DNA of 64,000 nt from Phycobacter azelaicus (GCF_014884385.1 NZ_WKFH01000003.1:124001-188000); one strand, 5' to 3'. Positions 1 through 9,018 are shown, counted from the first letter of the stretch. The notes: generated by a model not told the origin, from the sequence alone. Made by a program: numbers and translations.

Positions 1-2221
1 CCAGCATATCAACGCGGATCATCCGCTCACCAGCGGCGCGGTAGCCAGACATGGTGTCATAGCCTTCCGGCGCATCCTTAATCGTCGGCACGGTCACAAG
101 GCCCGGAGGTGGTGCCTCGGGGAATTCCTGCAGGCCGTTCGCAAGCGACCAGAGCACCAGGCGCAGCCGCGTCGGCGCGGGTTTCAGCAGCAGCGGCATG
201 AAGATGGTGAACTGACCAAAGCGCAACCCATGTTTGCGCAGGGCGCCGCGGGCGTCCTGATCCAGATCCTTGACCTCCTGCGCGACGGTGTGGCGAGGCA
301 AAAGGCCCAGCGCCTCGACCATGCGGAAGGCAAACCCGCGGGCCAGACCGTTCAGCTCTTCGTCCTTCTGCAGGTTCAAAAGCGGCTCGAACAGGGCCTG
401 AATCTTGCGGCTGATGAAATGCTGCAGGCGGCGTTCGACCTTTTGAGCAACCTCGCTACCGGCGGCATCATCCACGAAGACCTGCACACCCGGCGTAAGC
501 GGATCTGCCCCGGCAACCAATTTGCCCACCGCGCTGTCGCCCCACATGAGGCCGCCCTGTTCGGTGAAATCGATCTCGGTATCGGGTGCGTTGTAGAACC
601 GGTCTGCCCGGAGATGAAAATGCGGCACCAGCGCCTGCATAGACGCGGATTTCAGCGCCTTTGCCTCGGCGCCTTCTGCGCCCTTGTCAGGCGAGAACCG
701 GAACCCATCGAGCCGTCCGACAAATTCGCCTTCGACGGTCACTTCACCCTTGTCATTCACTTCGGCCAAAAGGGCCTCCTTCTGTTTGAGCCGGCGCAAA
801 AGCACGGATGTGCGCCGGTCCACAAATTTTTCAGTCAGCCGCTCGTGCAGTGCGTCCGACAACCTGTCTTCTACAGCGCGTGTGTGCTCGCGCCAATGAC
901 TTTCATCACGCAACCAGACTTTCCTTTGGGCCACGTAGGTCCATGTGCGGATAAATGCCAGCCGTTTGGACAGAACGTCAATATTTCCGTCCATTCGGTC
1001 GATCCTTTTGATCTGCCGTGCCATCCAATCGTCGGGCACAACGCCGCCACCATGTAGATGATCGAAAATCCCCCGCAAAAGAGAGGCGTGTTCGCTGTGG
1101 CTGATACCGCGAAAATCGGGGATTCGGCAGACATCCCACAACAGGCGAACCGAAGGCGCATTGGTGGTGCGAGCCAGAATCTCAGGGTCTTGCGACAGCG
1201 CCTTCAGCGCCAACAGGTCATCCGCCTCGCGCGCCTTGATCAGAACCTCATCCTGCGGGCTGGCCTCCAGCGAACGGATCAATGCCTCAACCGAGCCAAA
1301 CTGCAAGGCGGCAGAGCGCCAGTTGAGTTTCTTCAGCGGCGTGAACCGATGTTCCATGATCGCCTGTGCCGTGCCCTCATCCAGGGGCCGGGCATCGCCG
1401 GTCACGCCAAACGAACCATGGCTCATCCCTCGCCCGGCACGCCCCGCGATCTGGGCCAGCTCATTGGGGGCAAGGGGGCGCATGCGGCGCCCGTCGAATT
1501 TGCTGGTCGAGGCAAAGGCGACGTGGTCGATATCCAGGTTCAGCCCCATGCCGATGGCATCGGTGGCCACCAGGTAATCGACCTCGCCATTCTGATAGAG
1601 TTCCACTTGCGCATTGCGCGTGCGCGGGCTGAGCGCCCCCATCACCACGGCAGCGCCGCCTTTCTGGCGGCGGATCAGCTCGGCAATGGCGTAGACGTTG
1701 TCCACTGAAAACCCAACGATGGCGGTGCGCGGCGGCATCCGGCTGATCTTTTTCGATCCCGCATAGACCAGATCTGACATGCGCTCGCGGCGGACGAACT
1801 CCACGCCCGGCACCAAGGCCTGAATCGGCCCGCGCATGGTGTCGGCGCCCAGGAACAGTGTCTCATGGGTGCCGCGCGCGCGCAAAAGGCGGTCGGTGAA
1901 AACATGGCCGCGCTCGGGATCGGCGCACAGCTGGATCTCGTCCAAGGCAAGGAAATCGCAGCCCATTCCTTCGGGCATCGCCTCGACAGTGCAGATCCAG
2001 TACTGGGCACGGGGCGGCACGATGCGCTCTTCGCCGGTGACCAGCGCCACAACGGATGGGCCACGCGCCGCGACGACCTTGTCATAGACCTCACGCGCCA
2101 GAAGGCGCAGAGGAAAGCCCATGATGCCGGTGCGATAGCCGAGCATCCTGTCGATAGCATAGTGGGTCTTTCCTGTGTTGGTCGGACCAAGAACGGCCAC
2201 GACCCGTGATGCGTTTGCCAT
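1..2221 (-). CDS. SUV3/Mgs1-like superfamily 2 helicase (3' part beyond window)
   Basis: This reads as an ATP-dependent nucleic-acid helicase related to mitochondrial SUV3. About 740 residues are present and the C-terminus runs off the left edge. Visible motifs are the Walker A sequence GPTNTGKT at residues 12-19, the Walker B-type DEIQ at 94-97 and the motif VI-like QIAGRAGRG at 257-265. Start ATG 2221 is chosen because the Walker A motif begins 11 residues later, as is usual in the family. It lies 20 bases downstream of the TPR gene on the same strand, so the two are probably co-transcribed. Substrate and role (RNA turnover is known for SUV3) are inferred from homology only. Confidence 0.9.
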   Translation of the reverse strand, partial: MANASRVVAVLGPTNTGKTHYAIDRMLGYRTGIMGFPLRLLAREVYDKVVAARGPSVVALVTGEERIVPPRAQYWICTVEAMPEGMGCDFLALDEIQLCADPERGHVFTDRLLRARGTHETLFLGADTMRGPIQALVPGVEFVRRERMSDLVYAGSKKISRMPPRTAIVGFSVDNVYAIAELIRRQKGGAAVVMGALSPRTRNAQVELYQNGEVDYLVATDAIGMGLNLDIDHVAFASTSKFDGRRMRPLAPNELAQIAGRAGRGMSHGSFGVTGDARPLDEGTAQAIMEHRFTPLKKLNWRSAALQFGSVEALIRSLEASPQDEVLIKAREADDLLALKALSQDPEILARTTNAPSVRLLWDVCRIPDFRGISHSEHASLLRGIFDHLHGGGVVPDDWMARQIKRIDRMDGNIDVLSKRLAFIRTWTYVAQRKVWLRDESHWREHTRAVEDRLSDALHERLTEKFVDRRTSVLLRRLKQKEALLAEVNDKGEVTVEGEFVGRLDGFRFSPDKGAEGAEAKALKSASMQALVPHFHLRADRFYNAPDTEIDFTEQGGLMWGDSAVGKLVAGADPLTPGVQVFVDDAAGSEVAQKVERRLQHFISRKIQALFEPLLNLQKDEELNGLARGFAFRMVEALGLLPRHTVAQEVKDLDQDARGALRKHGLRFGQFTIFMPLLLKPAPTRLRLVLWSLANGLQEFPEAPPPGLVTVPTIKDAPEGYDTMSGYRAAGERMIRVDML

Positions 2222-2241
2222 AAGAGCCACCCCGGCGGGGC

Positions 2242-2817
2242 CTAAAGTTCCTTGCCCTCGACCAGGGGCGCCAATCGGTCGAGCGCCTTGGTTACTTCCT
2301 CGTGGTTCGGATGTATAGCCTTGGCGCGCAAGTAAGCCTGATAGGCGTTTTCGGGATCCCGGAACTGTTCAAATATCGTGCCCAGCGCAAAGATCGCATC
2401 GTAATCATTGGGATTGAGCGCCAGCGCCCGCTCAAGATCCGCCACCGACGGGCCATAAAGCCCCGCCACGAAATAGGCCCGCGCGCGTTCATACCAGCCG
2501 CGAGCAAAGCCCGGTGCATGATCGGTCAGCGCGGTCAGGTGTTCGATTGCGACTGCGGTCTCCCCCCGTTCCATCGCTTGCATGCCCCGTTTCAGCAGAA
2601 GATCCATGGCTGGCGATCCGCTTTTTCCCCAAATCGCCTGCAACTCTCGTTCAATGGCATTCGCATCAACCGGATCAGCCCGCGACAGCTCACTCAGCAG
2701 CTCAGCCTCCTGAACAGTTGCACCGGGCTGCCCCGCCGCCATGGAAGGCAGGGAAAACGTGACTGTCAGCGCCGTTGCCGCCACGATAGCTTTGAGGTTC
2801 AGAACATTTGCAATCAT
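2242..2817 (-). CDS. Periplasmic TPR-repeat protein
   Basis: This 191-residue protein begins with a clear Sec signal peptide (hydrophobic stretch at residues 9-27 ending in SMAAG). After that come TPR-type helices: a repeat around residues 86-119, another at 120-153 with the typical A-L-x-L-x-P-N-D-Y-D pattern, and a partial third repeat. It most likely acts as a periplasmic protein-protein interaction scaffold. No enzymatic motif is seen. It is the upstream gene of a probable two-gene unit with the helicase. No strong Shine-Dalgarno sequence precedes the start. The family is common as 'tetratricopeptide repeat protein' in Rhodobacterales; its partner is unknown. Confidence 0.88.
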   Translation of the reverse strand: MIANVLNLKAIVAATALTVTFSLPSMAAGQPGATVQEAELLSELSRADPVDANAIERELQAIWGKSGSPAMDLLLKRGMQAMERGETAVAIEHLTALTDHAPGFARGWYERARAYFVAGLYGPSVADLERALALNPNDYDAIFALGTIFEQFRDPENAYQAYLRAKAIHPNHEEVTKALDRLAPLVEGKEL

Positions 2818-2916
2818 GATGGTTCAATGTAACCCAAGGCAGCGTATTTACCAGTGGCGTAGACAAATGCTTCACACAAAAATGCGATGCCCCTGCAAAT
2901 GAGCGAGGAAAAACTG

Positions 2917-3207
2917 ATGACCGACACCCTGACACAAGCCGCGGAAGCCCTGAATGCAAAAATGGACGGCGGCGGATTTGACGGCAGCGCCAAGTTCCAG
3001 ATCGAAGACATGGGTGCAATCGTGCTGGACAGCGACGGCGCGCGTGTCAGCGATGACGAGACTGACGTGACCATGTCCGCAGATGCTGAAACATTTGAGG
3101 CGATCCTGTCGGGCGAACTGAACCCCACCGCCGCCTTCATGTCCGGCAAACTGACCGTGGACGGCGACATGGGCACCGCGATGAAGCTGGCCTCGGCCCT
3201 GGCCTGA
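2917..3207 (+). CDS. SCP2 sterol-binding-domain protein
   Basis: This is a 96-residue stand-alone SCP2-like domain, a hydrophobic-ligand carrier fold. The C-terminal half has the diagnostic run of alternating acidic and hydrophobic residues, then a segment with SGELNPTAAFMSGKLTV followed by GDMGTAMKLASALA. Start ATG 2917 is chosen over the in-frame ATG at 2887 because GAGGAA lies 7 bases upstream of it and the family normally starts with a short MTDTLTQAAE-like helix. The hydrolase gene follows 54 bases downstream on the same strand, suggesting a lipid-related unit. The ligand is unknown. Confidence 0.9.
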   Translation: MTDTLTQAAEALNAKMDGGGFDGSAKFQIEDMGAIVLDSDGARVSDDETDVTMSADAETFEAILSGELNPTAAFMSGKLTVDGDMGTAMKLASALA

Positions 3208-3261
3208 TCGCTGAACCCTACACTACGGTCCAAGCACTGGGCCGACCAAAGGAGACCCTTG

Positions 3262-4221
3262 ATGGAGCTGACCCCTGCCCCGTATTTCGGTGAAATCGCT
3301 GACGGACCGGAGGGGGGAGCGGCGCATTGGGTCTCTTGCGAAGATGGCCTGCGCATTCGCGTGGGCCATTGGCTGCCACAGGATACGGCACGCGAGGCGA
3401 TCAAGGGCACCGTCCTGATCTTTCCCGGCCGCACCGAATATGTTGAAAAATACGGCCCCGCTGCGGTCGATCTGGGCAAGCGCGGCTTTGCCAGCCTTGC
3501 GATTGACTGGCGCGGCCAAGGCATCGCAGATCGCATGCTGGACGACCGACTTTTGGGTCACGTGGATCACTTCCCCGATTTCCAGCGCGACGTGCGTGCG
3601 ATGGTAAGACTGGCCGAGGCGCTGGAGTTGCCCAAACCCTGGTTCCTGCTGGCACACTCCATGGGGGGCGCGATCGGCCTGCGCGCCCTGATCGAAGGGC
3701 TGCCGGTCAAGGCCTGCGCCTTTACCGGGCCTATGTGGGGGATCCAGATCCCCGCTGCCATGAAACCCGTGGCGCACGTGCTGGGCGCGCTGGCCCCTGT
3801 CCTTGGCTTCAGTGCCATGCGCGCGCCGACGACCACCAAGGCCCACTACGTTCAGACCGCCCCTTACGAGGGCAACACCCTGACAAACGATGCGGACATG
3901 TACCGCTTCATGCAGGAGCAGCTTGAAGCTGAGCCTGACCTCACGCTTGGTGGCCCGACGGTGCACTGGCTGAGCGAAAGCCTGAAAGAATGCGCCCGCT
4001 TAGCTGCTCTGCCCTCTCCAGCGCTGCCCTGCATCACCTTCCTTGGCAGTGACGAGCAGATCGTGAACACCGAAGCCATTCACGACCGCATGCGCCGCTG
4101 GCCCGGAGGCGAGCTGGATCTGGTTCAGGGCGCCCAGCACGAGGTGGTGATGGAAGGCCCCGCCATCCGCCAGCATACCTTTGACCGCATGTGCGCGCTC
4201 TTCGATCAGTACCGTGGCTGA
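3262..4221 (+). CDS. Alpha/beta hydrolase, monoglyceride lipase / lysophospholipase type
   Basis: This 319-residue serine hydrolase belongs to the lysophospholipase (PldB/monoacylglycerol lipase) branch. The nucleophile elbow HSMGG puts the catalytic serine at residue 133. A late aspartate (around GSDEQIV) and the histidine in GAQHEV fit the rest of a catalytic triad. No signal peptide is seen, so it is probably cytoplasmic. ATG 3262 is preferred to the overlapping TTG at 3259 because GGAG sits at 3251-3254. It follows the SCP2 gene, which fits a lipid or acylglycerol substrate, but the exact substrate cannot be read from the sequence. Confidence 0.9.
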   Translation: MELTPAPYFGEIADGPEGGAAHWVSCEDGLRIRVGHWLPQDTAREAIKGTVLIFPGRTEYVEKYGPAAVDLGKRGFASLAIDWRGQGIADRMLDDRLLGHVDHFPDFQRDVRAMVRLAEALELPKPWFLLAHSMGGAIGLRALIEGLPVKACAFTGPMWGIQIPAAMKPVAHVLGALAPVLGFSAMRAPTTTKAHYVQTAPYEGNTLTNDADMYRFMQEQLEAEPDLTLGGPTVHWLSESLKECARLAALPSPALPCITFLGSDEQIVNTEAIHDRMRRWPGGELDLVQGAQHEVVMEGPAIRQHTFDRMCALFDQYRG

Positions 4222-4343
4222 GATCGCATCAATTATTGGCAACGGCTGATTGCTTGTGATCCCGTGCAGCCCTGCTTAGATGTTTGGGAAATGGCGCAAG
4301 CTACTGCGCCCCGTCTTTTCACATGACCCTTCAAGGAGGCCCC

Positions 4344-6164
4344 ATGTTCCAACTCCCTTTCCCCCTTCGCGACGCCAATGCAGGCTCTGGCCCCGACAGC
4401 CTCGGCAATCTGCCCGAGTGGGATCTGACCGATCTCTACACGGCGGTCGACGCCCCCGAACTGGCCCGCGATCTGGATTGGCTGGAGCAGGAGTGCAGCG
4501 CCTTTGCAGCCGATTACGAAGGCAAGCTGGCGAATCTTGATGCCAAAGGGCTGCTGGACTGCGTTCTGCGCAACGAGAAGATCAACGCCATCGCCGGGCG
4601 CGTGATGTCCTATGCGGGCTTGCGCTATTACCAGCTGACCACAGATGCGGACCGCGCCAAGTTTCTGTCGGACTGCCAGGAAAAGGTCACCGTATTCACC
4701 ACGCCGCTGGTCTTCTTCACGCTGGAGATCAACCGCATCGAGGACGACAAGCTGAAGGCGCTCTTTGCGGAAAACGCCGACCTTGCCCGCTATGAGCCGG
4801 TGTTCCGTCGCATCCGAGCGATGAAGCCCTACCAGCTGTCCGATGAGCTGGAAAAATTCCTGCACGATCTGGGCGTGGTTGGCGATGCTTGGGAAAAGCT
4901 GTTCGATGAAACCATCGCGGGCCTCACCTTCACCGTCGGCGGTGAAGAGCTTAACATCGAAAGCACGCTGAATTTCCTGACCGACCCGGACCGCAGCAAA
5001 CGCGAGGCCGCCGCGCGTGAACTGGCGCGTGTCTTTGCCGAGAACATCAAGATCTTTGCCCGCGTGCACAACACGCAAGCCAAGGAAAAGGAAATCGTCG
5101 ACCGCTGGCGCGGCATGCCGTCGGCGCAGATGGGCCGCCACCTGTCCAACGACGTGGAACCAGAGGTCGTCGAGGCCCTGCGCGAGGCGGTCGTGGCCGC
5201 CTACCCCAAGCTGTCGCACCGCTATTATGAGCTCAAGCGCAAGTGGCTGGGCCTTGACCGCATGCAGGTCTGGGACCGCAACGCCCCCCTGCCGATGGAA
5301 GTCACCCGCACCGTCGGCTGGGACGAGGCCCGCGATATCGTGATGGAGGCCTATGGAGCCTTTGATCCGCGCATGGCGGATCTGGCCGATCCCTTCTTCA
5401 ACAAGGGCTGGATCGACGCGGGCGTGAAACCCGGCAAGGCGCCGGGCGCCTTTGCCCACCCCACCGTCACCGAGGTGCACCCCTACGTGATGCTGAACTA
5501 CCTCGGCAAACCGCGCGATGTGATGACGCTGGCGCATGAGCTGGGCCATGGCGTGCACCAGGTGCTGGCCGCCGGGCAGGGTGAGATGCTGTCCTCCACC
5601 CCGCTGACCTTGGCGGAAACCGCATCTGTGTTCGGTGAGATGCTGACTTTCCGCAAGATGCTGGAGAAAGCCAAGGACAAGAACGAGCGCCGCGTGCTGC
5701 TGGCGGGCAAGGTCGAGGACATGATCAACACGGTCGTGCGCCAGATCGCCTTTTATGACTTCGAGTGCAAACTGCACGAAGCGCGCCGCGGCGGAGAGCT
5801 GACCCCCGATGATATCAATGCGCTCTGGATGTCGGTGCAGGCCGAATCCTTGGGCGAAGCCTTTGATTTCATGGACGGCTATGAGACGTTCTGGGCCTAT
5901 ATCCCGCATTTTGTCCACTCGCCCTTCTACGTCTACGCCTATGCATTCGGCGACGGGCTGGTCAACGCGCTCTACTCGGTTTACGAGGAGAACCCCGAGG
6001 GCTTCCAGGAGAAGTATTTCGACATGCTGAAGGCGGGCGGCTCCAAGCACCACAAGGAGCTTCTGGCGCCCTTTGGCCTTGATGCCTCGGACCCCAAGTT
6101 CTGGGACAAGGGCCTGTCGATGATCTCTGGCATGATCGACGAGCTGGAGGCGATGGAAGATTGA
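4344..6164 (+). CDS. pepF: Oligoendopeptidase F (M3 metallopeptidase)
   Basis: A 606-residue zinc peptidase of family M3 that cleaves oligopeptides in the cytoplasm. The zinc-binding HELGH motif is at about residues 398-402, followed by a conserved E-T-A-S-V-F-G-E segment that supplies the third ligand. The length is normal for PepF. ATG 4344 is chosen because AAGGAGG lies just upstream (4333-4339); an upstream TTG in the same frame would add 20 residues unlike the family. A strong hairpin follows the stop codon. The gene stands alone, and a long open frame on the opposite strand is a codon-bias shadow. Confidence 0.95.
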   Translation: MFQLPFPLRDANAGSGPDSLGNLPEWDLTDLYTAVDAPELARDLDWLEQECSAFAADYEGKLANLDAKGLLDCVLRNEKINAIAGRVMSYAGLRYYQLTTDADRAKFLSDCQEKVTVFTTPLVFFTLEINRIEDDKLKALFAENADLARYEPVFRRIRAMKPYQLSDELEKFLHDLGVVGDAWEKLFDETIAGLTFTVGGEELNIESTLNFLTDPDRSKREAAARELARVFAENIKIFARVHNTQAKEKEIVDRWRGMPSAQMGRHLSNDVEPEVVEALREAVVAAYPKLSHRYYELKRKWLGLDRMQVWDRNAPLPMEVTRTVGWDEARDIVMEAYGAFDPRMADLADPFFNKGWIDAGVKPGKAPGAFAHPTVTEVHPYVMLNYLGKPRDVMTLAHELGHGVHQVLAAGQGEMLSSTPLTLAETASVFGEMLTFRKMLEKAKDKNERRVLLAGKVEDMINTVVRQIAFYDFECKLHEARRGGELTPDDINALWMSVQAESLGEAFDFMDGYETFWAYIPHFVHSPFYVYAYAFGDGLVNALYSVYEENPEGFQEKYFDMLKAGGSKHHKELLAPFGLDASDPKFWDKGLSMISGMIDELEAMED

Positions 6165-6170
6165 TCCCGC

Positions 6171-6202
6171 GCTTCAGGCGGGTGCCCAGCGCCCGCCTGA
6201 GC
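6171..6202 (+). terminator. Intrinsic terminator after pepF
   Basis: GCTTCAGGCGGG and CCCGCCTGAGC form a stem of about 11 bp with a 9-base loop just after the pepF stop codon, followed by CTTTCT. The U-tract is imperfect but position and stability fit a terminator. Confidence 0.65.
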
Positions 6203-6374
6203 CTTTCTCGTTGCAAATACTCGATGGGGCTTCGGGGGGCCTGAGGGAGACAGGCAATGCGGCATGCTTTGGCCTCTCAATGGCGGCCCACGCTCGGTCG
6301 CCTGGCACAGCTTAAGCTCAGATAAAGACTTTTCGGCTACCCTTTGCACGTGTTGTATGTGGAGGTAACCAGTT

Positions 6375-6800
6375 ATGTCGTTACATCGCCTTATCTACAC
6401 GTCTGTGCCCAAATCCATTGGACCGGCCGACATAGATGACATCTTGAAGACATCGAGGCGGAACAATAAGCGCGACAACCTGACCGGAATGCTCGTGTTT
6501 ACCAGCGACTTCTTTTTGCAGGTTATTGAAGGTAATTGTGACGCATTGTCTCGACGGTTGATCTTGATTGGACATGACCAACGGCATGAAAGGCTTCAAC
6601 TGCGCAGGTTTGAGCAGGTCGATGAACGCCTGTTCTCCGCCTGGGATATGCACTATGTGGCCCACAATCAGGCCTCGCTTGCCACATACGGCGGCTTTTT
6701 CGCGGGAGCGCGGTTTCAACCCGAGTTGATGACCGCTTCCGCCCTGTTGAAGATGTGTCAGAGAATGGCAAACGATGTCCAGACACCACTAAGCGCATAG
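6375..6800 (+). CDS. BLUF-domain blue-light sensor, stand-alone
   Basis: This 141-residue protein is essentially a single BLUF domain, which binds FAD and senses blue light. The key photocycle residues are in place: Tyr8 (LIYTS), Asn31 and Gln49 (FLQVIEG), and the Trp90/Met92 pair (FSAWDM) that shapes the flavin pocket. About 40 C-terminal residues follow the domain, with no output domain such as EAL or GGDEF, so it would signal by protein contact like PixD or BlrB. GGAGG lies 9 bases before the ATG. It is monocistronic between pepF and a convergent zinc-finger gene; no partner is encoded next to it. Family assignment is secure, output unknown. Confidence 0.93.
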   Translation: MSLHRLIYTSVPKSIGPADIDDILKTSRRNNKRDNLTGMLVFTSDFFLQVIEGNCDALSRRLILIGHDQRHERLQLRRFEQVDERLFSAWDMHYVAHNQASLATYGGFFAGARFQPELMTASALLKMCQRMANDVQTPLSA

Positions 6801-6826
6801 ACGGGACATTTCCTGCTTCACGCGCC

Positions 6827-7096
6827 CTACTTGAGCTGACTGTCCTTCGATCCACGCCGGTTTATGCCGCCGCGTTGTGCGCGCATCCCGTCACGTTCTT
6901 CCTGACAATCGATGCAGAGCTTTACACCCGGGCGGGCGAGGCGGCGTTTTTCGGGGATCTCCTCTTCGCAGTCGGCACAATGGGTCAGGCTGTCGCCCAC
7001 GGGCTGTTTCTGCGCCTTCATCCGCGCCAACTCGTCACTGATCGAAGCTTCGATCTGCTCGGTCACCGCGCCGTCGCGTGCCCATCCGCCTGCCAT
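6827..7096 (-). CDS. DksA/TraR-type C4 zinc-finger protein
   Basis: This 89-residue protein carries the TraR/DksA zinc finger with four cysteines (CADC at about residue 40, then CIDC about 20 residues later). An N-terminal helix precedes it. The short TraR-like form lacks the long coiled coil of true DksA, so it may bind RNA polymerase or another partner; this is inferred. AGGAGGG lies 6 bases upstream of ATG 7096. It is convergent with the BLUF gene and divergent from the dipeptidase gene. Confidence 0.88.
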   Translation of the reverse strand: MAGGWARDGAVTEQIEASISDELARMKAQKQPVGDSLTHCADCEEEIPEKRRLARPGVKLCIDCQEERDGMRAQRGGINRRGSKDSQLK

Positions 7097-7255
7097 GCTC
7101 TGCCCTCCTGCTCTCCTCTCGGGTGCCGGGAAGCCTAGGCCGCAGGGAACCGCACCGCAAGACCGGCGGCTGCCCCTACGTTTTCCTTGCGCCATCCCTT
7201 GGCCGCAGTAGCCTGCCCCCAGTTTCATATACGTGATTTCAGGGAGGATAATGTC

Positions 7256-8428
7256 ATGGGTGGATTTCTGAAATGGGTGGGCCGACTGGCAATCCTGCTG
7301 GTCCTTCTGGTGATCGGCGCGCTGATCTTTGTTCCCGGATACATCGAGCGTGGCCGGAATGTGGTTGCCGAGCATGCCCCCTACCCCGTCAGTCCGCAGG
7401 CCGCGGCCCTGCATGACACCCTGCTGATCGGAGATCTGCACGCCGATCCCCTGCTCTGGAAGCGCGATCTGACTAAGCGCAGCGATCGGGGTCAGGTAGA
7501 TATCCCGCGCCTGATCGAAGGCAATGTGGCGCTGCAGGTCTTTACGGCGGTCACCAAATCGCCTGCCGGCCAGAACTACGACCACAACGAGGCCGACGCG
7601 ATGGACAATATCACCCTGCTCGCCCTCGCCCAGATGTGGCCGATCAGAACCTGGGGATCGCTATTCGAACGCGCTGTTTATCAGGCGGAAAAACTGCACG
7701 GGTTCGAGGCACGTTCAAACGGCCAGCTGCGCATCATCAAATCAGAGGCCGATCTGGACGCGCTCTTGGAGCGCAAACTGTCGGGTGAAGCCGTTGTGGG
7801 CGGCATCCTTGGCATCGAAGGCGCACATCCGCTGGAGGGCGATCTCGATAACCTGCAACGGCTGCAGGACGCAGGTTACAGGCTTGTGGGGCTGCACCAC
7901 TTTTTTGACAACGACCTTGGCGGCTCGCTCCATGGCGCCAATAACGCAGGGCTAACTCAGTTTGGCCGCAGCGTCGTGCAGGCCGTGGTGGACCGGGGCC
8001 TGATCCTGGACCTGGCGCATTCCAGCCCACAGGTCGCCCGGGATGTGCTGGCGATGACCGATATCCCACTGGTCGTCTCACATGGCGGCATCCACAAGGG
8101 CTGCCCGGTCAAGCGCAACTTCGAAGATGATTTGATGCGCGCCATCGCCGCAAACGGCGGTGTGATCGGCATCGGCTACTGGAAAGACGCAATCTGCGAT
8201 GACAGCCCCGCAGGGGTCGCAGCGGCCGTGAAGGTTGGCATCGAGGTGGTCGGGGAGGATCACGTCGCGCTGGGTTCGGATTTTGACGGATCGGTGGAAA
8301 CCACCTTTGACACCTCAGAACTTTCGGCCCTCACCCATGCCATGCTGGAGGCGGGCCTTAGCCCCGAGCAGATCCGCAAAGTGGCCGGAGAAAACATGCT
8401 GCGCGTTGTTAGGGCGCGGCTGGATTGA
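7256..8428 (+). CDS. Membrane-anchored M19 (renal dipeptidase-like) peptidase
   Basis: This 390-residue peptidase belongs to family M19, which hydrolyses dipeptides using two zinc ions. An N-terminal helix (residues 8-27) anchors it to the inner membrane with the catalytic domain outside. Zinc-site motifs are visible in order: DLHADP, GIEGAHPL, LAHSSP, VVSHGG and VALGSDFDG. ATG 7256 follows AGGGAGG at 7241-7247 by 8 bases; an earlier in-frame ATG would add non-conserved residues. An intrinsic terminator follows. The physiological dipeptide is unknown. Confidence 0.93.
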   Translation: MGGFLKWVGRLAILLVLLVIGALIFVPGYIERGRNVVAEHAPYPVSPQAAALHDTLLIGDLHADPLLWKRDLTKRSDRGQVDIPRLIEGNVALQVFTAVTKSPAGQNYDHNEADAMDNITLLALAQMWPIRTWGSLFERAVYQAEKLHGFEARSNGQLRIIKSEADLDALLERKLSGEAVVGGILGIEGAHPLEGDLDNLQRLQDAGYRLVGLHHFFDNDLGGSLHGANNAGLTQFGRSVVQAVVDRGLILDLAHSSPQVARDVLAMTDIPLVVSHGGIHKGCPVKRNFEDDLMRAIAANGGVIGIGYWKDAICDDSPAGVAAAVKVGIEVVGEDHVALGSDFDGSVETTFDTSELSALTHAMLEAGLSPEQIRKVAGENMLRVVRARLD

Positions 8429-8456
8429 CCATGCACTGCTCCTGATGACTTTTTGC

Positions 8457-8483
8457 ACGCCGCCCTCCGGGGCGGCGTTTGTT
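8457..8483 (+). terminator. Intrinsic terminator after the M19 peptidase
   Basis: ACGCCGCCC pairs with GGGCGGCGT across a 4-base loop and is followed by TTTGTT. Confidence 0.8.
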
Positions 8484-8549
8484 ATTTGAGGCAGCCCCCC
8501 AGCCCAAACCCGACAAAACTAGTCAACTATCTGAATTTAAACATTTTTA

Positions 8550-8578
8550 TTGACCCCACCCGCGGCAGGGCCTATCTA
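8550..8578 (+). promoter_or_regulatory. Sigma-70-type promoter inside a gene-free region
   Basis: TTGACC at 8550-8555 and TATCTA at 8573-8578 are separated by exactly 17 bases. The surroundings are AT-rich (8516-8552), unlike the neighbouring genes. It points into a stretch with no credible reading frame, so it probably drives a non-coding RNA. Confidence 0.6.
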
Positions 8579-8584
8579 ACGTTC

Positions 8585-8992
8585 AAGATCTGCAGCAAGC
8601 CAGAATCAGAGGCAGCACGCAGCCAGCTACTCCAGCCAGGACGCCGCATCGGCTCCCAGCCAGACAGCCAGCACCGCCAGCCACCCGAATTCCAGCCAGC
8701 CACACACCGCCAGCATCTCGCCAGCGCACACCGATCCCAGCCAGCCTTTCGCAAGCAGTTGATCAGAGGGCTCCGAGAGGTCTTTCAGAAAGCCAGCCGC
8801 CCGCCCTGCCAGCTCTGAGCCTTCTCTATGCCTCCGAAAAGCTTGATCAGCTCGTTCGCGGACTTGCCCTCCCGCATCCGGATGCGCCTCATAGTCAGGC
8901 TTTCGACCGTCACGCGAGAGGCCATCCAACTTGTTTATTCGGCCTGAGGCGGCACCAATGAAAGGGGGCTGCCCGATGGACAGCCCCTTTCA
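8585..8992 (+). ncRNA. Candidate non-coding RNA with a dense GCCAG repeat
   Basis: The 590 bases between the M19 peptidase and rpoH (convergent genes) hold no convincing protein gene. A well-formed promoter at 8550-8578 would start a transcript near 8585. From about 8599 to 8812 the pentamer GCCAG occurs about twelve times, often inside CCAGCCAG, at irregular spacing; the plus strand there is C-rich and G-poor. No ATG occurs between 8580 and about 8825 on the plus strand. The only clear end signal is the hairpin at 8959-8992. The 3' end and function are unknown; a Rho loading site or an RNA that titrates a C/G-rich-binding protein are both possible. Confidence 0.35.
8959..8992. terminator. 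Hairpin between rpoH and the GCCAG region, probably bidirectional
   Basis: TGAAAGGGGGCTG and CAGCCCCTTTCA form an inverted repeat of 12 bp with one bulged G and a 9-base loop, 27 bases after the rpoH stop codon. It most likely ends the rpoH transcript and may also stop transcripts entering from the left. Confidence 0.65.
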
Positions 8993-9018
8993 TCAACTAT
9001 CTATGAGCCTGTGCACCC

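Noticed and set aside
4233-6053. A 606-codon open frame on the minus strand
   Set aside because: It is antisense to pepF, whose zinc motif and homology are certain; the frame is His/Gln-rich and typical of codon-bias shadows in GC-rich DNA.
8785-8925. A 46-codon frame on the minus strand inside the GCCAG region
   Set aside because: It has no ribosome-binding site, no recognisable family and runs against the better-supported promoter on the plus strand.
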